Source: Rahnella bonaserana
GTDB lineage: Bacteria; Pseudomonadota; Gammaproteobacteria; Enterobacterales; Enterobacteriaceae
NCBI RefSeq assembly: GCF_019049675.1
Contig: NZ_JAFMOW010000057.1
Span: 62,001 to 126,000 of the forward strand
Direction of reading: 5' to 3'
DNA length: 64,000 nt
Of this stretch, positions 10,322 to 19,062 are shown one piece after another (the stretch's first letter is position 1; the number at the start of each line of letters is the position of its first letter). A program made the translations under genes and the position numbers. The notes under the pieces are model-generated. The model ran no database searches and had not been told where the DNA came from. It saw only the letters and a list, made by a program, of their open reading frames with translations.

Positions 10322-11776
10322 ATGAAAGGACGTACCAGGAAACCCTTCTCCCTTCGCGTCCGTTTTATGATGGCGACCGCGGCGGTCGTTCTCGCGCTGT
10401 CGCTGGCTTACGGGCTGGTGGCAGTCGTCGGATACATGGTGAGTTTCGATAAAACCGCCTACCGTTTGCTGCGCGGCGAAAGTAATCTCTTTTTCAGCCT
10501 GGCGCAGTGGCGCGACAACAAGCTGAGCATCAACGTTCCTCCTGATCTCGACCTCAATACGCCGACGCTGGTGTTTATTTACGACGCCGACGGAAAACTG
10601 CTGTGGGCCGAGCGCCGCATTCCCGAGCTGGAAGCGCATATCGATAAAGCGTGGATGAATAAACCGGGCTTCTACGAGCTGGATACCGACACACAAATCA
10701 GCAGCGAAGTGCTGGGCAATAACCCGAAAGCGCAGGATAAGCTGAAGGATTACGACGAAACCGACGCCAACGCGATGACCCACTCCATTGCGGTCAACAC
10801 CTATAACGCGACGGCGCGCCTGCCGACACTAAATATTGTGGTGGTGGATACCATACCGCAGGAATTGCAACGCTCAGATCTGGTGTGGGAATGGTTCAGT
10901 TATGTGCTGCTGGCGAACTTACTGTTAGTCGTGCCGCTGCTATGGCTGGCGGCTTACTGGAGTCTGCGGCCAATCAAAGAGGTCATCCATCAGGTCGCGC
11001 AACTGGAATCTCATGAGCGGGAATTACTGGATGAAAACCCGCCCCGCGAGCTGCGCGGGCTGGTGCGTAACCTGAATATTTTGCTGCACGGCGAGCGTGG
11101 CCGTTATGACCGTTATCGCACCACGCTGGCGGATCTGACGCACAGCCTCAAAACCCCGCTGGCGGTTTTGCAATCCACCCTGCGCGCGCTGCGTAATGGT
11201 AAGCAGATGACCATCGAAGAAGCGGAACCCGTGATGCTTGAGCAAATCAGCCGTATTTCACAGCAAATTGGTTACTACCTGCATCGCGCCACATTACGCT
11301 CTGAACAGAACCTGTTGATCCGCGAAGTGCATTCCGTCCCGGCGATCCTCGACGGATTATGCTCGGCGCTGAACAAAGTTTATCAGCGCAAAGGCGTGGT
11401 GATCACCGTCGATATCTCGCCGGAAATCACCTTTGTCGGTGAGAAAAATGACTTCATGGAAGTCATGGGCAACGTGATCGATAACGCCTGTAAATACTGT
11501 CTGGAGTTTGTCGAAATCAGCGCTGTACATACCGAACATGAGCTGGTGATTTTGATTGAAGATGATGGCCCGGGCATACCCGAAAGCAAGCGTGAGGTAA
11601 TTTTCCAGCGCGGTCAGCGTGCGGATACCTTGCGTCCGGGGCAAGGTCTGGGACTTTCACTGGCCAACGACATTATCGAGCAATACGACGGCAAAATTAT
11701 CATCGGCGACAGCCCGCTTGGCGGCGCGAGTATGCGTGTCTGTTTCGGCCTGCAACAAGGCATCGAACTGGAGTAA
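10322..11776 (+). CDS. phoQ: Sensor histidine kinase/phosphatase PhoQ
   Basis: Inner-membrane sensor that phosphorylates PhoP when Mg2+ is low or when antimicrobial peptides or acid are present. The 484 residues are close to E. coli PhoQ (486). Parts: TM1 at about 17-38, a periplasmic PAS-like sensor at about 44-190, TM2 at about 194-214, HAMP, dimerisation helix with the phospho-accepting histidine in [14 protein letters not shown] (near 276), and a HATPase domain with N-box (VIDNACKYC) and G-boxes ([15 protein letters not shown]). The sensor keeps an acidic patch (DETDANAM). ATG 10322 follows GAAAGGA; an in-frame start at 10295 is less likely. Confidence 0.97.
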   Translation: MKGRTRKPFSLRVRFMMATAAVVLALSLAYGLVAVVGYMVSFDKTAYRLLRGESNLFFSLAQWRDNKLSINVPPDLDLNTPTLVFIYDADGKLLWAERRIPELEAHIDKAWMNKPGFYELDTDTQISSEVLGNNPKAQDKLKDYDETDANAMTHSIAVNTYNATARLPTLNIVVVDTIPQELQRSDLVWEWFSYVLLANLLLVVPLLWLAAYWSLRPIKEVIHQVAQLESHERELLDENPPRELRGLVRNLNILLHGERGRYDRYRTTLADLTHSLKTPLAVLQSTLRALRNGKQMTIEEAEPVMLEQISRISQQIGYYLHRATLRSEQNLLIREVHSVPAILDGLCSALNKVYQRKGVVITVDISPEITFVGEKNDFMEVMGNVIDNACKYCLEFVEISAVHTEHELVILIEDDGPGIPESKREVIFQRGQRADTLRPGQGLGLSLANDIIEQYDGKIIIGDSPLGGASMRVCFGLQQGIELE

Positions 11777-11791
11777 CGTTTACCCGACCCT

Positions 11792-11845
11792 ATTGCCAGC
11801 AAATTTCGGCGCAATCTTAACCATAGTGCAAAATTTGCTGGCAAT
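11792..11845. repeat. 15-bp perfect inverted repeat between phoQ and roxA
   Basis: ATTGCCAGCAAATTT (11792-11806) is repeated in exact inverted orientation at 11831-11845, separated by 24 nt. It starts 15 nt after the phoQ stop and ends 90 nt before roxA. No T-tract follows, so a plain terminator is unlikely. It could be a large mRNA hairpin, a processing site or a two-site operator. Confidence 0.7.
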
Positions 11846-11935
11846 TGCCCAACTCAGCGGCAACACCTTCCGTTATAATCATTTACAGATAGCCCTCTTC
11901 TTTATCCACCCTCCTTTTAATGCAAGGGAAATACT

Positions 11936-13057
11936 ATGGATTACCAACTCGACCTAGACTGGAATGATTTCCTGCAGCGTTACTGGCAAAAACGTCCTGT
12001 CGTGCTGAAACGCGGATTTAAAAATTTTGTCGACCCTATCTCGCCTGACGAACTGGCAGGACTGGCGATGGAAAATGAGGTGGACAGCCGTCTGGTAAGC
12101 AATCACGACGGTAAATGGAATGTCAGCCACGGGCCGTTTGAAAGTTACGATCATCTGGGCGAAACCGGCTGGTCGGTGCTGGTTCAGGCGGTCGATCACT
12201 GGCACGAACCGTCTTCACATCTGATGACACCGTTCCGCCATATCCCGGACTGGCGCATGGATGACCTGATGATTTCCTTCTCGGTTCCGGGCGGCGGTGT
12301 GGGTCCGCATCTGGATCAGTACGACGTCTTTATTATTCAGGGAACCGGCCGCCGTCGCTGGCGTGTGGGCGAAAAAGTCGCCATGAAACAACACTGCCCG
12401 CATCCGGATTTGCTGCAGGTTGAGCCGTTCGATGCGATTATTGATGAAGAGCTGGAGCCGGGCGATATCGTTTATATTCCGCCAGGTTTCCCGCACGACG
12501 GCTATTCGCTGGAGAACTCACTTAACTATTCAGTCGGTTTCCGTGCGCCAAATGCCCGTGAAATGGTCAGTGGTTTCGCAGATTACGTGCTTTCGCGCGA
12601 ACTCGGCAGTCACCGTTACAGCGATCCGGAACTGGTTGAACGTGAAAACCCCGCCGAAGTGCAACCGGCTGAGCTGGATAAGCTGCGCGGCATGATGCTG
12701 GATCTGATTGGTAATCCGACCCACTTCAACAGCTGGTTTGGCGAGTTCATTTCCCAGTCGCGTCATGAGCTGGATCTGGCACCGCCGGAACCGCCTTATC
12801 AGGCGGGTGAAATTTATGAACTGCTGGGATCCGGTGAAACGCTGGAACGTCTGGGCGGTCTTCGCGTGCTGCGCGTGGGTAATACCTGTTATGTCAACGG
12901 CGAAGCCATGACCACGGAACATATCGGCGCAGTGGATGCCATTGCCCGCCATAAAACCGTGACCAAAGAAATGCTGGGTGATGCGCTGGAGGATCCTTCA
13001 TTCCTTGCACTGCTGTCGGCGCTGGTGAACAGCGGTTACTGGTATTTTAACGACTGA
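11936..13057 (+). CDS. roxA: 50S ribosomal protein L16 arginine 3-hydroxylase
   Basis: A 2-oxoglutarate/Fe(II) dioxygenase of the JmjC/cupin type that hydroxylates an arginine of ribosomal protein L16 (formerly YcfD). The 373 residues equal E. coli RoxA in length. The double-stranded beta-helix covers about 90-215, with the iron ligands in GPHLDQYDVF (HxD) and the distal histidine in PPGFPHDGYS. A C-terminal helical and winged-helix part follows. ATG 11936 follows GCAAGGGAAATACT. It sits downstream of phoQ as in E. coli, but a 159-nt gap with a 15-bp inverted repeat suggests separate transcription. Confidence 0.96.
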   Translation: MDYQLDLDWNDFLQRYWQKRPVVLKRGFKNFVDPISPDELAGLAMENEVDSRLVSNHDGKWNVSHGPFESYDHLGETGWSVLVQAVDHWHEPSSHLMTPFRHIPDWRMDDLMISFSVPGGGVGPHLDQYDVFIIQGTGRRRWRVGEKVAMKQHCPHPDLLQVEPFDAIIDEELEPGDIVYIPPGFPHDGYSLENSLNYSVGFRAPNAREMVSGFADYVLSRELGSHRYSDPELVERENPAEVQPAELDKLRGMMLDLIGNPTHFNSWFGEFISQSRHELDLAPPEPPYQAGEIYELLGSGETLERLGGLRVLRVGNTCYVNGEAMTTEHIGAVDAIARHKTVTKEMLGDALEDPSFLALLSALVNSGYWYFND

Positions 13058-13082
13058 TATTTAAGCGCTACTTAATATTGTT

Positions 13083-13116
13083 ATTAATACAGAATGCTTC
13101 GGCGTTCTGTATTAAT
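13083..13116 (+). terminator. roxA terminator hairpin with UUCG tetraloop
   Basis: A 15-bp stem (13083-13097 with 13102-13116, one G-U pair) is closed by C(TTCG)G, the extra-stable tetraloop. It starts 26 nt after the roxA stop. The 3' flank is AT-rich rather than a pure T-run. The rest of the 13058-13250 gap is AT-rich upstream sequence for the next gene. Confidence 0.65.
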
Positions 13117-13250
13117 TAACCAAATTAATATTTAAACTATCAATGGCTGACCTGCAAAGAATAGTTAATTGACATTAGTCAACCTCTTTTTTAAACAATA
13201 TAATCAGGGAATATATTTTATTACACACACCCGGTTATTACAGGTCAGAT

Positions 13251-13964
13251 ATGTTCTTGAAACAGTTGTTTACGAAACAAAATGCGTTAACTAAAGCCCC
13301 TTCTTGTTCCAGCCATCCCCACCATAAACCTGAAGCAAAAAAAACCGAGCTTTACATAAACCGTAATATCTCACCTGAAATAACCCGCAGATTATATGAT
13401 ACGATTAATAACAATATAGATCGGGATATCCGAAAATTTGGTAAGTCTGCCATGAATCCGAGTATGCTGGCCGATCTCTCCCGAATGAATTATTTTATTG
13501 ATAACAAAAAAATATCCGTTCCGGGCAATGAAATCCAATCTAAAATCAATTTTTCCACTCAGATTATTGAACCCAAAAATCAATGGATTCAGGAGTATAT
13601 CGGATCGCTGTCTTCTTTCCTGCACCAGGGTATTTTCCCTGATTTTTTTGGTGCTGTGGATAACTGGAAGGCCAGTGATGGCAGCAAGTGGGAAATCGCT
13701 ATGGTTTCTCTGGACAGAAAAAGAACTGATACCAGCTTTTATATCTCCAGCACAGGCATGATTAAGTTAATTACTCAGGCGCATATTTCAAACCTTATAC
13801 TCAAAAATAACGACATTATCATGGTAGATAAAAATCGTAGCCAGTTTAACTTACAGCTCTCATTCCGGGCAGTAACCCTGCCACATAAATGTTTGGTCAC
13901 CACACAAGGTAATGGCGCAGACGGCTGCCGGATGGCGCTGCACGGAATGGAGCTCCTTAAATAA
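13251..13964 (+). CDS. Orphan protein of unknown function in AT-rich islet
   Basis: A 237-residue protein I do not recognise. ATG 13251 is the first start, with only a weak CAGGT upstream. It is visibly AT-rich and lysine/asparagine/isoleucine-rich compared with its neighbours, a sign of acquisition. The first 35 residues are Lys/Ser/Thr/His-rich and look disordered, with no Sec signal and no membrane segment. A mixed alpha/beta part follows (SKWEIAMVSLDRK, TSFYISSTG). The end, GNGADGCRMALHGMELLK, puts a lone cysteine (C226) at the start of a helix. That faintly recalls the cysteine helix of YopJ-type acetyltransferases, but the histidine expected at the SKWEIAM strand is absent, so I do not assign the family. 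It converges on the next orphan gene. Confidence 0.6.
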   Translation: MFLKQLFTKQNALTKAPSCSSHPHHKPEAKKTELYINRNISPEITRRLYDTINNNIDRDIRKFGKSAMNPSMLADLSRMNYFIDNKKISVPGNEIQSKINFSTQIIEPKNQWIQEYIGSLSSFLHQGIFPDFFGAVDNWKASDGSKWEIAMVSLDRKRTDTSFYISSTGMIKLITQAHISNLILKNNDIIMVDKNRSQFNLQLSFRAVTLPHKCLVTTQGNGADGCRMALHGMELLK

Positions 13965-13977
13965 CAAAGGCAATGCT

Positions 13978-13998
13978 GTCGGGCTTTTACCGCCCGAC
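13978..13998. terminator. Hairpin between the two convergent orphan genes
   Basis: A perfect 7-bp stem GTCGGGC/GCCCGAC (13978-13984 with 13992-13998) with loop TTTTACC fills the 38-nt gap between the two stops. The T-tract is weak on both sides; it may serve both genes. Confidence 0.5.
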
Positions 13999-14002
13999 TA
14001 AG

Positions 14003-14632
14003 TTATCGAAGCCGCAGCAAACGTTTGACAGGATTAAGGTTCATAGATTTGGTTTGCGTACTTATTTTCACAGCAAGGTTTTTATCTCTCAGATAATTAC
14101 ATGCCATTCCCACACGCTTAGGCGTACAAGGTAAAACACCACCCTGCATATAGCCTAAGGCTCTGGCACGTAATGGTGAAGCGATAAGCCCTGCATTGAT
14201 GACCCGACCAACAATATCAGCACAATTCTTACCGACAGTACGAAATGATGATCCTCCTCTTTTGTGACAAATATCGTACCAGGCCGTTTTCATCGCAATT
14301 TCATTCAGATTCATTAATCCATAAATCACATCGGGTAGTCCACCTTCAGCACGAAAATCAAAACTGTAAGTTGTTGAATCGGCCCCCCCCTGAGCACTTA
14401 TTTTGGAAGGGTATTTACCAAACAAGACTTTTTGATCGTTTTCAACATATGGCCACCAACTGACATAAAGGCTGGTTTCTAGAATATCTCCAATAAACAT
14501 TGACGCATGCCCGGCATTCCCGCCACTCGGATACCAGATTAATACCCATGCACTATATCGTGAACCCGTTTCTGGTGTGAAGGCGCGCCTTTTCACAAAA
14601 TCACGTAATTCTGTTACCGGTGTTGATTCCAT
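14003..14632 (-). CDS. Candidate circularly permuted papain-fold (LRAT/NlpC-P60-like) hydrolase
   Basis: A 209-residue protein with a histidine-first, cysteine-second arrangement: GHASMFIGD (H42) in a predicted beta strand, then KNCADIVGRVINAG (C137) at the start of a helix. This order is typical of permuted papain-like folds (LRAT, PPPDE, YiiX-like), whose members are amidases, peptidases or acyltransferases, and which include secreted effectors. Other landmarks are YVSWWPY and EGGLPDVIYGL. There is no signal peptide or membrane segment. Codons 81-84 are written with a G8 run (C8 at 14383-14390 on the plus strand), a possible slippage site. AT-rich, with no partner gene on its strand. The family call is by motif only; substrate unknown. 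Confidence 0.6.
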   Translation of the reverse strand: MESTPVTELRDFVKRRAFTPETGSRYSAWVLIWYPSGGNAGHASMFIGDILETSLYVSWWPYVENDQKVLFGKYPSKISAQGGADSTTYSFDFRAEGGLPDVIYGLMNLNEIAMKTAWYDICHKRGGSSFRTVGKNCADIVGRVINAGLIASPLRARALGYMQGGVLPCTPKRVGMACNYLRDKNLAVKISTQTKSMNLNPVKRLLRLR

Positions 14633-14751
14633 TGTCTCTAATCCGTAAAGTTAAAAACGTATTTTACAGGCACGGGAAATGAGAAAATAATACAAATAAT
14701 AGATATAAAATTAAGATATATTCAGACAGGTTATTTTTCACAGTAATGATT

Positions 14752-14783
14752 AAGGAGGGCAACGCATGGATAATAGAGGATAA
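14752..14783 (+). other. Strong Shine-Dalgarno followed by a five-codon ORF
   Basis: AAGGAGGG (14752-14759) lies 6 nt before an ATG (14766) that reads only MDNRG before TAA. It may be the 5' remnant of a deleted gene or a tiny leader ORF. No longer frame continues from it. Confidence 0.35.
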
Positions 14784-14788
14784 TAAAC

Positions 14789-14825
14789 CAGCCTTATATT
14801 GTTAAACGTTATAACTCAAAGGCTG
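14789..14825 (-). terminator. Possible hairpin after pepT
   Basis: A 7-bp stem CAGCCTT/AAGGCTG (14789-14795 with 14819-14825) with a 23-nt loop ends 8 nt after the pepT stop. On the minus strand it is followed by GTTTATTAT. This is a weak terminator candidate. Confidence 0.35.
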
Positions 14826-14832
14826 ACCAGAC

Positions 14833-16062
14833 TTATTTAGATTTATTTGCCGTCAGTTCCGCAATACGCATAATCACGGAGACCGCTTTTTCCATTCCCT
14901 CAAGCGTCACAAATTCATGTTTGCCGTGGAAGTTATAACCACCGGTGAAGATATTCGGGCATGGCAAACCGCGGAACGACAGTTGCGCGCCATCAGTACC
15001 GCCACGGATAGGCTTCATGATTGGCTCGATATCACAATCCTTCATCGCCTGCTGCGCCAGCGCAATAATATGCGGATGCTGTGCCACTTTGTCGCGCATG
15101 TTGTAGTAGTGATCGTCGAGCGTCACTTCGATATAGCAGTCACGATGCAACCCTTTGCCGACCAGGTGGGCGACATCAATAATTTTTTGCTTACGGGCTT
15201 CGAACTGCGTTTTGTCGAAATCACGGATGATGTAATGCATTTCTGCGCGCTCAACGTTGCCCTTAATCGTCGTCAGATGGTAGAAACCTTCGTAACCTTC
15301 TGTATGTTCTGGCGTTTCATCCGCAGGCAGCTCATTATGAAAACGCGTCGCCAGTGACAGCGCATTCACCATCACCCCTTTGGCACTGCCCGGATGCACG
15401 TTATTACCGACAATTTTTATCGTGGCCGACGCCGCGTTGAAGTTCTCAAACTCCAGCTCCCCCACTCCGCCACCGTCGACGGTATAGGCCCACTGCGCGC
15501 CAAATGCAGGAATATCAAAACTCTGCGCGCCTTTGCCGATTTCTTCATCTGGCGTGAAGGCGATACGCACGGGCCCGTGCGGAATATTGCTGTTTTTCAG
15601 CCGCACCATCGCGGTGATAATTTCCGCGATACCGGATTTATCATCAGACCCGAGCAAGGTTTTGCCGTCAGTGGTGATAATCGTGTGCCCGAGAAGCTGA
15701 TGTAATACCGGGAACATAACCGGCGATAAAATTTCATCGCCATTTCCCAGCGCGATATCGCCGCCGCGATAATTTTCCACAATTTGCGGATTAACATGTT
15801 TGGCCGTGAAATCAGGCGCGGTATCCAGATGGGAAATGAAACCAATCACCGGCACTTTCCAGGCCACGTTACCTGGTAAGGTTGCCATCACGCAGCCTTT
15901 GTCGCTGAGAGTGACATCTGAAAATCCCAGTTCTGTCAGTTCATTACGCAGGGCTTGCGCCAGCTTGAGCTGCCCGTCGGTGCTGGGCGTGTGTCTGACA
16001 TTGGGTTTAGATTGGGTATCGAAAGAAACATAATGAAGAAAACGATCAAGCAACTTATTCAT
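14833..16062 (-). CDS. pepT: Peptidase T (tripeptide aminopeptidase)
   Basis: A cytosolic di-zinc aminopeptidase of family M20B that removes the N-terminal residue from tripeptides. The 409 residues match E. coli PepT (408). Metal and catalytic motifs are visible: HLDTAPD (H about 78, D about 80), [11 protein letters not shown] (bridging Asp), TPDEEIGKG (catalytic and ligand Glu), [11 protein letters not shown], and [11 protein letters not shown] (last His). ATG 16062 opens with the family N-terminus [18 protein letters not shown]. In E. coli potABCD follows next to pepT; here cobB is the next gene. E. coli pepT is FNR-activated, but I did not find a convincing FNR box here. Confidence 0.97.
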   Translation of the reverse strand: MNKLLDRFLHYVSFDTQSKPNVRHTPSTDGQLKLAQALRNELTELGFSDVTLSDKGCVMATLPGNVAWKVPVIGFISHLDTAPDFTAKHVNPQIVENYRGGDIALGNGDEILSPVMFPVLHQLLGHTIITTDGKTLLGSDDKSGIAEIITAMVRLKNSNIPHGPVRIAFTPDEEIGKGAQSFDIPAFGAQWAYTVDGGGVGELEFENFNAASATIKIVGNNVHPGSAKGVMVNALSLATRFHNELPADETPEHTEGYEGFYHLTTIKGNVERAEMHYIIRDFDKTQFEARKQKIIDVAHLVGKGLHRDCYIEVTLDDHYYNMRDKVAQHPHIIALAQQAMKDCDIEPIMKPIRGGTDGAQLSFRGLPCPNIFTGGYNFHGKHEFVTLEGMEKAVSVIMRIAELTANKSK

Positions 16063-16200
16063 TTGGGTATCCTCTGGCGGCTGGGTTTTATTATGCGCAG
16101 CATGAAAACCGTGAATATTGCGTCAGGTCAGTTTTCGCCAAGTTTAACGAGATATGTCTGTGGGACAGGCGCAATTTTTCGCTTTACGGCCATTAAGTCG

Positions 16201-16240
16201 AAAAAAAAGCCCGGTCTACGACCAGGCTTCGTCTTTTTTT
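16201..16240 (-). terminator. cobB terminator overlapping its stop codon
   Basis: An 8-bp stem with one mismatch (16209-16216 with 16220-16227) and a 3-nt loop, flanked by A8 on one side and T7 on the other. On the minus strand the TAG stop of cobB falls at the loop and stem edge, followed by T8. It could work in both directions. Confidence 0.75.
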
Positions 16241-17046
16241 GTCAGAAACTTATGCACAAACTCCGGAACGACCTGGCTCGCCAGCCCGTAATGCTTCATA
16301 TCAAATTCGCTTTCAACCTGGCTTGGCTCAAGATTCAGCTCAACCGCACAGGCACCGCCAATACGCGCTTCGTGAACAAATCCGGCTGCCGGATAAACAT
16401 GGCCTGATGTACCTATCGCCACAAAGAAGTCGGCTTTCGCCAGCGCGTCATAAATTTCGTCCATGCCAAAGGGCATTTCACCGAACCAGACAATGTGCGG
16501 GCGCAGCGGTGCGGGGAACTGACAGCAATGGCAGCGCTCATCGACGCTCAGGTCGCCTGGCCAGTCCAGCACCTGACCCGACTGCGTACAACGCACTTTC
16601 AGCAATTCACCATGCATATGAATAACCCGGGAACTGCCAGCGCGCTCATGCAGATTATCGATGTTCTGCGTCACCAGCAGGAAGTTGTCGCCAAGCGCTT
16701 CTTCTAGCGTGGCCAGCGCATAATGCGCGGCGTTGGGTTTGAGATCGTCGGCCTGCAACTGGCTGCGGCGTTCATTATAAAAACGCTGCACCAGCTCAGG
16801 ATCGCGGCGATACCCTTCCGGCGTTGCTACATCCTCGACCCGATGTTCTTCCCACAAACCGTCTGCGGCGCGGAACGTGCGGATACCGGATTCAGCTGAA
16901 ATCCCGGCACCGGTCAGCACCACCACAAAGGGCTTTTTCAGTGAAGCCGCAGCCATCGAGTCACGGTGGAAAATATTCGACCGGAACCGCTGATGGCGAA
17001 TGCGCTTGTTTTTGCGAAACCGACACAGACGATGACGTGTGCGCAT
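16216..17046 (-). CDS. cobB: NAD-dependent protein deacylase, sirtuin CobB
   Basis: Removes acetyl and succinyl groups from lysines using NAD+ (for example reactivating acetyl-CoA synthetase). The 276 residues correspond to the long E. coli form (279) with a basic N-terminal extension ([15 protein letters not shown]) before the Rossmann fold. An internal ATG (MAAASLKKP, residue 31) would give the short form also known in E. coli. Motifs: [14 protein letters not shown], the Y-x-x-R pair in FYNERRSQL (SIRT5-like desuccinylase signature), [12 protein letters not shown], catalytic histidine in IHMHGELL, zinc cysteines around the CTQSG and CHCC segments, and [11 protein letters not shown]. nagK, which neighbours cobB in E. 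coli, is missing. Confidence 0.96.
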   Translation of the reverse strand: MRTRHRLCRFRKNKRIRHQRFRSNIFHRDSMAAASLKKPFVVVLTGAGISAESGIRTFRAADGLWEEHRVEDVATPEGYRRDPELVQRFYNERRSQLQADDLKPNAAHYALATLEEALGDNFLLVTQNIDNLHERAGSSRVIHMHGELLKVRCTQSGQVLDWPGDLSVDERCHCCQFPAPLRPHIVWFGEMPFGMDEIYDALAKADFFVAIGTSGHVYPAAGFVHEARIGGACAVELNLEPSQVESEFDMKHYGLASQVVPEFVHKFLTKKDEAWS

Positions 17047-17107
17047 GAAGTGCTCCTTACTCTCTGTGTCTGATTAAAACTGCATTAAAACGACATTAAT
17101 AAAAATA

Positions 17108-18358
17108 TTACTGACCGCCGCTGAGTACACGCGCGGGATCAATTCGGCTTGCGCGACGTGCCGGATACCAGCTCGCCAGCAGACTCAGGATCAGGGCGGT
17201 GACCAGCACGCCCGCGACATCCAGCCAGTGAACTTCAGAAGGCAGGAAGTCGATAAAATAAATATCACCCGACAGGAACTGATGGCCGGTGAGCTTTTGC
17301 AAAAAGTTGACGATGTTGGTCAGCTGGAAAGCGGCTATCACGCCAATTACCACACCCGCCACGCTGCCGACCAGCCCGGCCAGTAAACCGTACCAGATGA
17401 AGACCGCGCGGATAAGCCCGTCTTTTGCGCCCAGTGTGCGCAAAATCGCAATATCGCTGCTTTTATCTTTCACCGCCATCACCAGCGTCGACACAATGTT
17501 GAAACAGGCCACGCCAATCACCAGCACCATCGCCATATACATGATGGCACGGACCATCTGGATATCGCGGTACATATAGCCGTAGGTTCCGATCCAACTA
17601 CTAATGTAGACGTAAGCCTGTGTCACTTCACCTGCATCATGAACTAATTTTTGTGCCGCAAAGACATCATTCACTTTGATATCAATGCCAGTCACGCTGC
17701 TGCCCATATCCTGATATTGCTGCGCATCGGCCAGCGGCACCATGCCCAGACTGTGATCAAGCTGGCCGCTGAGTTGTAAAATCCCGGCGACCTGCAAACG
17801 AATGCGTTTTGGCTGCAACAGTTTCATTTCAGGGTCACTGTTGGGGATCATAACAGTCACCCAATCGCCCTGCTTCACGCCCACGGCATCGGCGACGCCT
17901 TTACCGAGGATCAACTGTTGCTGACCGGCTTTGAAATTCTGCCAGGCGTTGTTTTGTACAAATTTTGGTGCGGCACTGACTCGCGGTTCGCTCTGCGGAT
18001 CCACACCTTTAAGCTGGATGGCGCGCAGTTTGGCACCGTGTTCGATCAGGCCATTGAACTGGATATAGGGCGCGGCGGCCACAATACCCGGCACTTTCTC
18101 CACGCGATCCAGCACGCCCTGCCAGTTATTGAACGGCTGGTTCACCGGACGGATTTCACCGTGCGGCACGACCGCCAGCACGCGCTCTTTCAGCTCGCGC
18201 TCGAATCCGTTCATGGCGCTCAGGCCAACGATCAGCACCGCCACACCCAGCGCGATCCCTAACGTCGAAATCACTGAAATCAGCGAAACCATACCGCTGC
18301 GACGGCGCCCGCGGCTAAAGCGCAGGCCAATCAATAATGAAAAAGGAATGCCAGACAT
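17108..18358 (-). CDS. lolE: Lipoprotein-releasing ABC transporter permease LolE
   Basis: An inner-membrane subunit of LolCDE, which extracts outer-membrane-directed lipoproteins and hands them to LolA. The 416 residues hold one N-terminal TM (about 25-48), a large periplasmic domain (about 50-270), and three C-terminal TMs (about 273-295, 318-345, 378-398). The tail [21 protein letters not shown] is the MacB/FtsX-family coupling end. It follows lolD with a TAATG overlap of one base, so it is the last gene of lolC-lolD-lolE. LolE is told from its paralogue LolC by position and by the [18 protein letters not shown] start. Confidence 0.96.
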   Translation of the reverse strand: MSGIPFSLLIGLRFSRGRRRSGMVSLISVISTLGIALGVAVLIVGLSAMNGFERELKERVLAVVPHGEIRPVNQPFNNWQGVLDRVEKVPGIVAAAPYIQFNGLIEHGAKLRAIQLKGVDPQSEPRVSAAPKFVQNNAWQNFKAGQQQLILGKGVADAVGVKQGDWVTVMIPNSDPEMKLLQPKRIRLQVAGILQLSGQLDHSLGMVPLADAQQYQDMGSSVTGIDIKVNDVFAAQKLVHDAGEVTQAYVYISSWIGTYGYMYRDIQMVRAIMYMAMVLVIGVACFNIVSTLVMAVKDKSSDIAILRTLGAKDGLIRAVFIWYGLLAGLVGSVAGVVIGVIAAFQLTNIVNFLQKLTGHQFLSGDIYFIDFLPSEVHWLDVAGVLVTALILSLLASWYPARRASRIDPARVLSGGQ

Positions 18359-19062
18359 TACTTCGCTCCCAGCAACATCGATTCCTGCTGCAGTTTGCCG
18401 TCACGCATTTCCAGCTGTCGCGTCAGACGGTTCGCCAGTTGCAGGTCATGAGTCACCACCAGAAACGCCGTGCCCTGACGTACATTCAGTTCTCCGAGCA
18501 ATTCGAAAATGCTGTCGGCGTTGCGCTGATCGAGGTTACCGGTCGGTTCGTCGGCCAGCACCAGTGAAGGATTATTCACCAGCGCACGGGCGATGGCCAC
18601 ACGCTGACGTTCACCACCGGAAAGCTCGGAAGGACGGTGATTGCTGCGGTGTTGCAGTCCTACCGCTTCGAGCATCGCCAGCGCGCGCTCCTGCACTTCG
18701 GCAGATTTCTTTTTGCCAATCAGCAACGGCATCGCCACATTTTCCAGCGCGGTGAAATCCGGCAGCAAATGGTGGAACTGGTAAATAAAGCCCAGCTCAC
18801 GGTTACGTAGTTCAGATTTCGCCGAAGAAGACATACTGTTCAGCGACTGACCTTTGAAAATCACTTCACCGGACGTCGGGGAATCCAGACCGCCCAGCAA
18901 ATGCAGCAAGGTACTTTTGCCGGAACCCGACGTTCCGACAATCGCCATCATCTCACCTGGCTGCATGGCGAAGCTCACGTCACGCAGCACGTCGGTGTGC
19001 ATCTTGCCTTCCTGATAAGTCTTACAGAGGTTTTCACACTGCAATAATAAAGAATTACTCAT
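18358..19062 (-). CDS. lolD: Lipoprotein-releasing ABC transporter ATPase LolD
   Basis: The cytosolic ATPase that powers LolCDE. The 234 residues match E. coli LolD (233). Walker [10 protein letters not shown] (about 42-50), the Q-loop region [12 protein letters not shown] that is specific to LolD-type proteins, signature LSGGERQ, Walker [13 protein letters not shown], and the switch histidine in VTHD are all present. I chose ATG 19062 ([12 protein letters not shown]), which overlaps the end of lolC by 8 bp; the upstream in-frame ATG would extend into lolC coding sequence. The TAA shares a base with the lolE ATG. Confidence 0.97.
   Translation of the reverse strand: MSNSLLLQCENLCKTYQEGKMHTDVLRDVSFAMQPGEMMAIVGTSGSGKSTLLHLLGGLDSPTSGEVIFKGQSLNSMSSSAKSELRNRELGFIYQFHHLLPDFTALENVAMPLLIGKKKSAEVQERALAMLEAVGLQHRSNHRPSELSGGERQRVAIARALVNNPSLVLADEPTGNLDQRNADSIFELLGELNVRQGTAFLVVTHDLQLANRLTRQLEMRDGKLQQESMLLGAK

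Noticed and set aside
13251-13964. Assigning the 237-residue orphan to YopJ acetyltransferases
   Set aside because: Only the cysteine helix is reminiscent; the catalytic histidine is absent and the flanks do not align convincingly. Kept as an unassigned protein.
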